A stretch of DNA of 64,000 nucleotides from Sipunculus nudus (lineage: Eukaryota > Annelida > Sipuncula > Golfingiida > Sipunculidae): NCBI GenBank assembly GCA_026874595.1, contig CM049316.1, forward strand, positions 65,021,176 to 65,085,175. The letters are read 5' to 3'. Numbering within the stretch: position 1 is the stretch's first letter; the number at the start of each line of letters is the position of its first letter. Below, piece after piece: positions 56,895 to 64,000 of this stretch. The position numbers were made by a program, and so were the translations under genes. The notes beneath the pieces are model-generated. The model was given only the letters and a program-made list of their open reading frames with translations. It was not told the DNA's origin and did no database searches.

Positions 56895-57434
56895 CTCGAA
56901 GGAAAATGTCAAACTTTGTTCCGATTAAAAGCCATGTTTGCATAGTCAGCCGACACAAATGTTGATTTAAACGATATCTCACAGCGGCAGTAGGGAACCT
57001 GCGTGATCCGTGGCTCATCTGGGGTTTTAGATTTGTCTTAGAACTGGGACAAGATCTCCACACTTGGGCTTTCGAGATTAAATAATTCACATGACCGTCT
57101 GTTTGATGAGAGATCGTGAAGTAAGGAACGTCTTGTTTAACTAATCGCTCAGTAACCGCTGTGCGCGCCAAGGTACTCGAGGGACCATTCAGTAAAAATA
57201 AAATCAAGAGTTGGGATCGGCCGGTAAAAATGTTACCCAACTGTGGACTTTGAAGATAGGGGGTATATATGCTCGTATAATCTTTACTGTCAAGCTGCAT
57301 GCAGTTAAATTTGAGGTACAGAGTGGTTTCCGTGGGCCTAATGAATATGCGGTTTCCTTTCCCGCACTAACAGTTTTATGGTGAATTGAAACCATTTGAC
57401 ACATACTACGACCTGGACGGTTCTTAGAGAACAT
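56895..57434 (-). other. Minus-strand open stretch of unknown nature
   Basis: A 166-codon minus-strand frame (57300-56800) and an overlapping 76-codon frame (57434-57204) cover about 540 bp of less AT-rich, non-low-complexity DNA. I recognise no domain, and the frame runs into the GAAT microsatellite at its 3' end, which argues against a real gene. No splice sites or second copy can be defended. It may be a decayed element. Confidence 0.2.
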
Positions 57435-57514
57435 TTTTCTATTTTTTCTATATCAGAATCAAATATAATATAATAGACTGGCATCCGGTAGATCGCATAC
57501 TAATGAAAAAGGCA

Positions 57515-57747
57515 AAACCAGCAAAGGGGGGGGGGGGGGGGGCTGTCAAGGTATTCATCCCCACTGTTATTCAGAGAAGAATATTTTTAATTGAAGATGA
57601 AATAAATTGATGTTTAGAATTATAGGCTTTGGTTCCATATAATATTTCGAAACCTGGTTTAGAATTAACCTGTACTGGAAACATAATACTGTTTTTAAAC
57701 CTTTTATTAATTGCACTATATTTTAAATGTGTCACACAGACAATTAA

Positions 57748-57817
<70 letters not shown>

Positions 57818-57905
57818 TTGTTCCAACTTTGATAACCCTCCCATGCCTGCATGTCATCTCGCCCCCTCCCCCTCCACCCTTGAAGATAAATTGACGCCAC
57901 TGCGC
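57515..57905 (-). mobile_element. Family H element, copy 3
   Basis: In reverse orientation it starts GCAGTGGCGTCAATTTATC (57904 downwards), has a C-rich block, (TA)n at 57751-57815, an 'AAACCTGGTTTAGAATT' block and poly-G at 57526-57542. This matches the other H copies in order. Non-coding. Confidence 0.6.
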
Positions 57906-57935
57906 AAAGCAATCCTACTGTATTTGCTGCTTAAA

Positions 57936-58160
57936 CCATCAAGACTCCGGCAGCTAAGCTTTCATTGACCTTGATTCAGTGAGCGGTTCTGTTTCATGAA
58001 TAATAAACAAGGACATTGGACCAATCAAATGACTCGCGTTGTTCACACGTGGCCGCCGGAGCATGTCTGGTGCTCCTTTGAAACCAAACGATTAGCTTTG
58101 CCAGGAGGGCATTGAGAATCTGAACAATCACATAAAGCCATATATTTAAAGCCAGCCCCG
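57936..58160 (+). mobile_element. Foldback element P, one-arm copy
   Basis: ACCATCAAGACTCCGGCAGC, then AAGCTTTCATTGACCTTGATTC, AGTGAGC and GTTTCATGAATAAT match the left arm at 28906-28985. The right arm was not found. Confidence 0.6.
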
Positions 58161-58232
58161 TTTCTGATGCATGTGTTCTGGTTCAGACTGCATGTGAAGA
58201 GTGTATATTTACGTTTGGGTCAAATGATTGAT

Positions 58233-58560
58233 TAGTCATTCCAACAGACGCCCGGTGCCAGTACTGCTCTGCACCAGTACGTCTGCTAAATGACACCATT
58301 TTTTTTCAAGAATCTTGAAAAACGGAAGTATCGTTTGGCATGCGCAAAAAATCCCCCTTAGCATCCGGAAGTGAATCCAGAATGGATGTCGTCCTTGTAC
58401 AGATCAGCAAAAGTGGATTATTTTTGCCACACAAATAACAGTGTTGTTTACATGTCTTTATTAGGGTCTTCCGTTTTTTACGATTCTTGAGAAAATAGCG
58501 TCCAATAACAGACGTACTGATGCAGAGCAGTAGCGGCACCTGGCGTCTGTTGGTGAGACT
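58233..58560. mobile_element. MITE Q, copy 1, ~50-bp inverted ends
   Basis: AGTCATTCCAACAGACGCCC, then GGTGCC and CTGCTCTGCACCAGTACG, mirror the right end closing with GGCACCTGGCGTCTGTTGG and TGAGACT. The middle contains 'GTTTGGCATGCGCAA' and 'AGCAAAAGTGGAT'. Flanked by ATGATTGATT on the left and ATGGATTGATT on the right. Long inverted ends plus a 9-11-bp duplication suit a Mutator-like MITE. Confidence 0.8.
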
Positions 58561-58571
58561 ATGGATTGATT

Positions 58572-58867
58572 AGTCTCTCCAACAGACGCCAGGTGCCGCT
58601 ACCGCTCTTGCACCAGTACGTCTGTTATTGGACGCCATTTTTATTAGGAACGGAAGTGTTGTTTGGCATGCGCAAGGAATCCCCCTACTATACCACCCTT
58701 GCAACAGACAAGCAAAAGTGGATAATTTTTGCCACACAACCAAAAAATATTGTTTACTTGTCTTTATTGGGGTCTACCGGGTTTGTGCAAAGGCGACATC
58801 CATTCTGGATTCACCTCCATATATGGTGCAAGAGCGGTAGCGGCACCTGGCGTCTGTTGGAGAGACT
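58572..58867. mobile_element. MITE Q, copy 2, directly after copy 1
   Basis: AGTCTCTCCAACAGACGCCA ... TGGCGTCTGTTGGAGAGACT are perfect inverted ends that continue for about 45 bp. The body matches copy 1. It shares the ATGGATTGATT spacer with copy 1 and is followed by ATGGATTGATC. The ends are better preserved than in copy 1, suggesting it is younger. Confidence 0.85.
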
Positions 58868-59139
58868 ATGGATTGATCGGTACTTGTGATTTAGGTCCGA
58901 ACACTTGCAGGCTTTCTCATTATTCATGAAATCGATTCAATTTTTTTTAGAAAAATGTTGCAAACGCACAAACGCATTAGACAAAATAAACATTAAAAAG
59001 TAACGGGTGAAAATGTAACCTATACTCGATGGCGGTAATAAACCTACACCTGTTCCTACAGATTGTTTTATATATATTTATAATTTTTTTGTTGGATGTT
59101 ATTAACCGACTCCATTTTTAATGCTAGCTTTACTAAGTA
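58868..59139. other. Intergenic, nothing identified
   Basis: AT-rich spacer with no feature that I can support. Confidence 0.4.
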
Positions 59140-59425
59140 TATGCACATCTGCAGAATTCCATTCGGGTTTCAGGGCAGTGTCACACCCTTCCTCTCATTT
59201 TATATCATGGTGTTAATCATGCCTGTGACTCCTGCAATCGCAGGCCGTGAGTATGTAATCGTCCCCATTTCGGGTTATACCACTGATCGAAGAACCCCCC
59301 CCCCCCATGTTAGTGAGTGAAGCACGGCCGTTGGACACGACCTTCCCATTAAGCCTGGGTTAAGATTAGAACTCAAGTTCTACCGGCCTGAGTCCTGTGA
59401 GCTACCCCTGAGCCGCAGAAGCCGG
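59140..59425 (-). mobile_element. tRNA-derived SINE, copy 2
   Basis: On the minus strand a box A-like GGCTCAGGGGTAGCTCACA (59414-59396) precedes a box B-like TGAGTTCTAATCTTA (59375-59361). The body matches 41333-41665. It contains a poly-C run (59286-59298) absent from the other copy. Confidence 0.7.
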
Positions 59426-62138
59426 TTTACAGATTTATTCGCTATTAATACTTACAGGAACAAATACACAAGAGTGAATTAATACAATTATAATTGGGAA
59501 AGATTATATGAGATAAATTTGAATATCAGTCCGAACACTAAAAAAAAGAGACTTTAAGATGAGATCGAGGAATATGTAATTCACTTTTTTATGTGAACTA
59601 TAATCATGTAGATACAAAATATTTGATCATAATATATAATATTTATGCATTCATTCATGTTTGTGTTTGAAAATATAAACATCCTTGGAATTGTCGAACA
59701 AATTCGGTTTCTTCCTGATTTTGTGTAAATACCATAAGATCTCTTTTGATTTGTTGCTACCTTTTGTCATTTGATTAAAATCTTAACAAAATACCAGATG
59801 CTAAAATATGTTATTTTTAAGTAAGTTAACAGATTTTATTTTTCAGGAAAAAGAAACAATCTTTATATATTTAAGCACTGTAAGCTAAATTTTGTTAGTG
59901 AAAATATTAAACTAAAGATTTCTAGCACATCGAAGGTCAGTTCCATAATCTAGCCTGAATCTAAAATGTATTAAAATCATTAAGATTGCGATAAAGTGAA
60001 CGGAAGGAAAATGTTTGCGTGCTCACATTATTCCTTGCAGTGCAAAAAAGGCCTGGGTTACTGATTTTATAAAGAATTGATTTTTCACTGATGAGTAGAG
60101 AATGTTTAATGTGAGAGCAATTTTCTTACTTTAATGACGTCATAGTACTTGTAATTATCTTAATTTAACCTCTGTAAATTGCATTCAATTTCGACTGTAT
60201 TCCGTCTGAAACCAACACCCGCCGGGTTAGATCTGTTAATAAGTCCTTTTTTTATTCTTAAGCATCGTTTAGGAAATCAATTGTACAATTTCCATGTTTA
60301 TTCTATGCAAGCTTTATGGCCGATTGTTCTCCAAGTGACTTTATATAAAACAAGAACGAGAATTTTTTTTTATTACGGCAGGCCAAGGGTGATAATTAAT
60401 GTTCTGATCTTGAATAATTAATATAATACTCCGTTTACGGAGGGAAGGACATGCAAAAACTTTCATCCTTTTCCGGGCTTGCTGAATCAGCTCCTCTCTC
60501 TGGTTGTATTTGTTACACGCTGTCCTTGACCTTTACAAGGAATTGGCTTTTATTTCCCAGTTATGCATATGGATCATTATAAAAAAACGTGTCAGGCTGT
60601 CAGCAAGTTGTTTGCGCATGAAAATTTGTAATTGAATGATTATAATGTGGTTGTAAACCAGCTGTTAATAAAATGCATGTTTATGAATTGGTTCTCATGA
60701 TAGTTTGGTAGATATTTCATCAGGGAAATAAAAAAGGTAACGGTTTACTATATAATCTGATAGCGCCGATTATGTCAGCCTCATTGGAATTTATACTTTG
60801 CCTGCCAATGCATTCTTGTAGCTTTTCCCATCCTCTTTTGGCGCATGTACAACGAAAAGCAGCCATAATAAGCGCTAAGAATTCTACATTTACTCGCCAA
60901 TCATGACCAGCGCATATCATATCACTTAATGTACGTCTTTTCACAATCCTGCATGGTCTGTTACTCTTGTTAACTTAACCTTCACTTTACAGATACAGAT
61001 TACAGATAATAGGCCCTAAGAATTCTACATTTACTTGCCAATCATGACCAGCACATATCACTTAATGTACGTTTTTCACCATCCTCCATGCTCTGTTACT
61101 CTTTTTAACTTAACCTTCAGTTTACATATAGGTTTCAGCAATCAATAAAGCCACTTGTTCAAATATCAAACGCAGCAGTAACAGGAGGGCTTCTATGCAA
61201 TGGAAGGATTTACCCTTTGCCTAGATGGGGTGCTCCCTACAAAAGGGTTATAAGGTTGTAAATTATTAGGTTTCTTCGGCAACTGTATTATGTAATTCCA
61301 TGATAATTTTGAACTCAATAAAAATCACTATCATCCCTTTACTCCATGATGCCACCAAAGATTGTGATAGAATCACTAATGTTTTTACATAAGTAAAATG
61401 GTCAATTTTATCAGCAGCAATGAAAAAAATAATTAACAACACATTTTTGCCATAACACCCTATTCCCCCTCCCCCCCCCCCCCACACACACATACACCTG
61501 TAAATGCAGCTAATTAACCCAAACTGGCCTTTAGACATGTATATAAGTATAGGTTTCTTGGTAGAAAATACTATTATTAAATGCTAGCAAATATAACCAT
61601 AGTACGTACACGTAACGAAGGTCCTATAGATTAAAAAATGACACCAGGTCCATTATATTTATCTATAGAATAAATTGGATATATTGGCAAAAAAAGCATG
61701 GTGAATTGTCATTGAGACTTAAATTAGTCAGGAAAATAACCTCTTCCCTTGGCAAGAAGGTGTTCTGAGGACGTGTAATATCTAAATAATATGACGCCCG
61801 TATTCAGACGACTATGAGGACATATTTGGTCATGGTTCTCCTGATACGTACGATTCTATTGTTTGTGCAAGCATTTTTTTTGGTACTGATCTCTGGCAAG
61901 AATTGGACGATGCATTGTTGAAAGCCAAGCCGGAATACTACACTCAGGTTATGAAGAGAAATAAATTCATCATGAGGTAATGCAAATATCTAAATAAGTT
62001 ATTTTTTTCCCCTGGATAAAATAAAGGCTGGCTTTGGTAAAGACTGTGTATAGGCAAAATATGTTGGTATCTTTTGGCAGACTCCATCATGTATGTAAAC
62101 AGAGGATGTTTTATTTCATTAAAATTAAAAAATGCTAT

Positions 62139-62193
<55 letters not shown>

Positions 62194-62438
62194 GAATTAA
62201 ACACTTAATTTGCTGGTGGGTCCTGTGTCCTCCAGAGTAATTATAGACAATAATATGCACATGTATTTCAGATGAAAATCGTCCCTACATTTTATAAAAT
62301 CACACTAAATAAGTATCACACTAATTATAAAGACAAACAGGTAATGAAGAAATCCAAATTTTTGACGACAGCTTAAGTTAATACTTTATCTCGTATATTA
62401 AAACATATATATATATTTTGTTGGTTGTTTGTCTTTTT
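59426..62438. other. Intergenic with a ~140-bp tandem duplication and (TA)n
   Basis: 60872-61010 and 61014-61135 are diverged tandem copies ('CTAAGAATTCTACATTTACT', 'GCCAATCATGACCAGC', 'CTGTTACTCTT'). A poly-C run lies at 61466-61481 and (TA)n at 62141-62190. No gene supported. Confidence 0.5.
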
Positions 62439-62965
62439 TATACGCCCGTGTATGACGGGACGTATCATGGTATACCCACTGTCCGTCCGTCAGTCCGTTA
62501 ACTTCTAATTTCGCAGCGATAACTTACCAGGGATTTGACGGATTTTCTCGAAACTCACAATATCTTCTTGTGAATAGATTATCTTGCCCAAGTTCGATTA
62601 TAGACAAAATCCACGAAAGTTTAATGAGTCGTCAGGGGTCATTAGACAACATTGTGGAAGCGCCGCGATAGATTACCTGGATTTTCATTAAAGACTTAAA
62701 GTATTGTTAACCAATAAAATATCTCGCATGAGTTTGATTCTCAGCAAAGTCCATGCATATTTAATGAGATCAGAGGTCACCATACTTTGATGGCTCGTGA
62801 TGACTTGCCAACAATTAATCTAATGGAATTTTTCTGAAACTCGTTATTAATATCAATCAATAGTTTCTCCCTGAATTAAATTGTCGGCAAACCACGCATA
62901 TTTAATTAGGTCCGAGCTCACAAGACATACAACGGGCGTATTTTGCACCCTTGCGGTGCACTTGT
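62439..62965 (+). mobile_element. Helitron-like element family D, 527 bp
   Basis: Left TATACGCCCGTGTATGACGG mirrors ACGGGCGTAT on the right. This is followed by the hairpin TGCACC-CTTGC-GGTGCA, then CTTGT. GTCCGTCCGTCAGTCCGTTAA follows the left end as in families A-C. The body has three ~120-bp degenerate units with TTTAATGAG.TC and AGGTCA-type motifs. It is the shortest and simplest of the group. No coding frame. Confidence 0.75.
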
Positions 62966-63845
62966 TTTACAAAATGTATTACATCGACATCCAATCAGAC
63001 TCTTAAATGCATGAGGTCAATGACCTTGACCCAAGTACATAAACCAAGGCATCTTTTTCTGAAACAATGAATTAACTGCTTAAATATATTGCAATATATG
63101 CTCTGCTTTTCTACTTTAAAGTAGGCCACCTCTCATTTACAATTTCCTTAAAGCAATAACACGCAAACATAGCCAAAAAATGTGAATTTTTAACGGTTCA
63201 CACTATGCGGAACAGACACTACAGTAAACTACTTTGAATAAAAAATCAACCATTAAATGTGAAATGTCACTTTTTGTGACAGCCGGTAGGTCTAGCGCAG
63301 CACCTGTCCTTGGGTTATTGCTTCTTAATTGGCGCTCTGCCATCCAACAAACACGACAGGACATAGTCGTAAAAACCAAAATAGTGTTTATACATATTTA
63401 ATGTCGCATCAATAACCTTTATAGTCGGATTAATTTTGTATTTTCAATGCCTTTAGGGAAGATCCGCCCTTTGAAGAGCGTCGTGTAAAGCATACTTTCT
63501 CGCCCTCATGCCATCTTTGTCAAAGCAACGAGGTTGAATTCACATTCGGGATATAGCCAAGTCACTGTGACCAGTAACTAAACAAACCGTAACTATCGCA
63601 GGTGACAGGTATGTGGCGCCGTTACGTCAAGCCACGCTATTGGTTTTATTAATGCTGTCGTTACTCGGTTTAATGACTAAAAAACTTAAAAAGCATCGCC
63701 ACACACTGAACAATAAAAACCAGAGCCATGGTGATAAAGGAAAATAATTATATTCAAATGCAATTACTAAAACAAACCAGGTTTTTGCTTTTCTAACTGG
63801 AAAACAAAGTACCCCGACCATCCCTTGAAAAGGGTTATATTAAAG

Positions 63846-63918
<73 letters not shown>

Positions 63919-64000
63919 TCTTTTATATAATAGCATTTCATTATATGCAAGCGTTTGGCGCACATGGTTCTCATCCGAACCCATTTCAATTAGGCCCAAT
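62966..64000. other. Intergenic, nothing identified
   Basis: Single-copy-looking DNA, then (TA)n at 63849-63921. A CpG-containing stretch near 63470-63640 could lie upstream of a gene beyond the window, but nothing specific supports that. Confidence 0.4.
63849..63921. repeat. (TA)n microsatellite
   Basis: About 70 bp of TA with one TAAATA interruption. Confidence 0.95.

Noticed and set aside
58566-58929. 107-codon and overlapping frames resembling a small protein
   Set aside because: They lie inside MITE Q copy 2, run through both inverted ends, and the related copy 1 does not keep the frame.

Overview
This is animal nuclear DNA: AT-rich, intron-split genes, no operons, and repeats over most of the window. 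The repeat types point to a marine mollusc, most likely a bivalve. They include Helitron-like elements with internal minisatellites and GTCCGTCC-rich ends, 'CAGTGGCGTCAAT' poly-G elements and a tRNA-derived SINE. The organism is an inference from repeat style; I could not run a search.

Only two genes can be reconstructed with confidence, and they converge. On the + strand, 19998-29518 holds a complete five-exon gene for a 306-residue multi-pass membrane protein of the DUF1295 / steroid 5-alpha-reductase-like family. On the - strand, 48890-34845 holds a complete four-exon gene for a 118-residue pterin-4a-carbinolamine dehydratase closest to PCBD2/DCoH2. Its N-terminus has two usable start codons, suggesting mitochondrial and cytosolic forms. 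All splice sites are GT-AG and all reading frames join exactly (921 nt and 357 nt of CDS). Together they make about 1.3 kb of coding sequence in 64 kb. The two genes have no obvious functional link.

Layout. 1-19.9 kb is intergenic: a Helitron-like element (709-3231), local duplications, a 3.7 kb second-family element (9215-12931), a foldback element and AT-rich microsatellites. 20-29.5 kb is the DUF1295 gene; its introns carry a Helitron-like element inserted in another, a TAA-flanked MITE, and foldback or tandem repeats that reach the splice acceptors. 29.5-34.8 kb is the gap between the two gene ends. 34.8-48.9 kb is the PCBD gene; its 6.8 kb last intron is a nested stack in which one Helitron-like element was hit by a solo LTR and by a reverse-oriented second element. 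48.9-64 kb is intergenic, rich in poly-G/C runs and (TA)n tracts, with several MITE families, a second SINE copy and one more short Helitron-like element (62439-62965).

The most interesting result is structural. At least four repeat families (and probably more) that do not resemble each other in sequence share one plan: a short GC-rich inverted repeat near both ends, a compact hairpin after the right copy, a terminal CTTGT or CTAGT, and insertion between two Ts. Two nested insertions in the window give their boundaries almost to the base.
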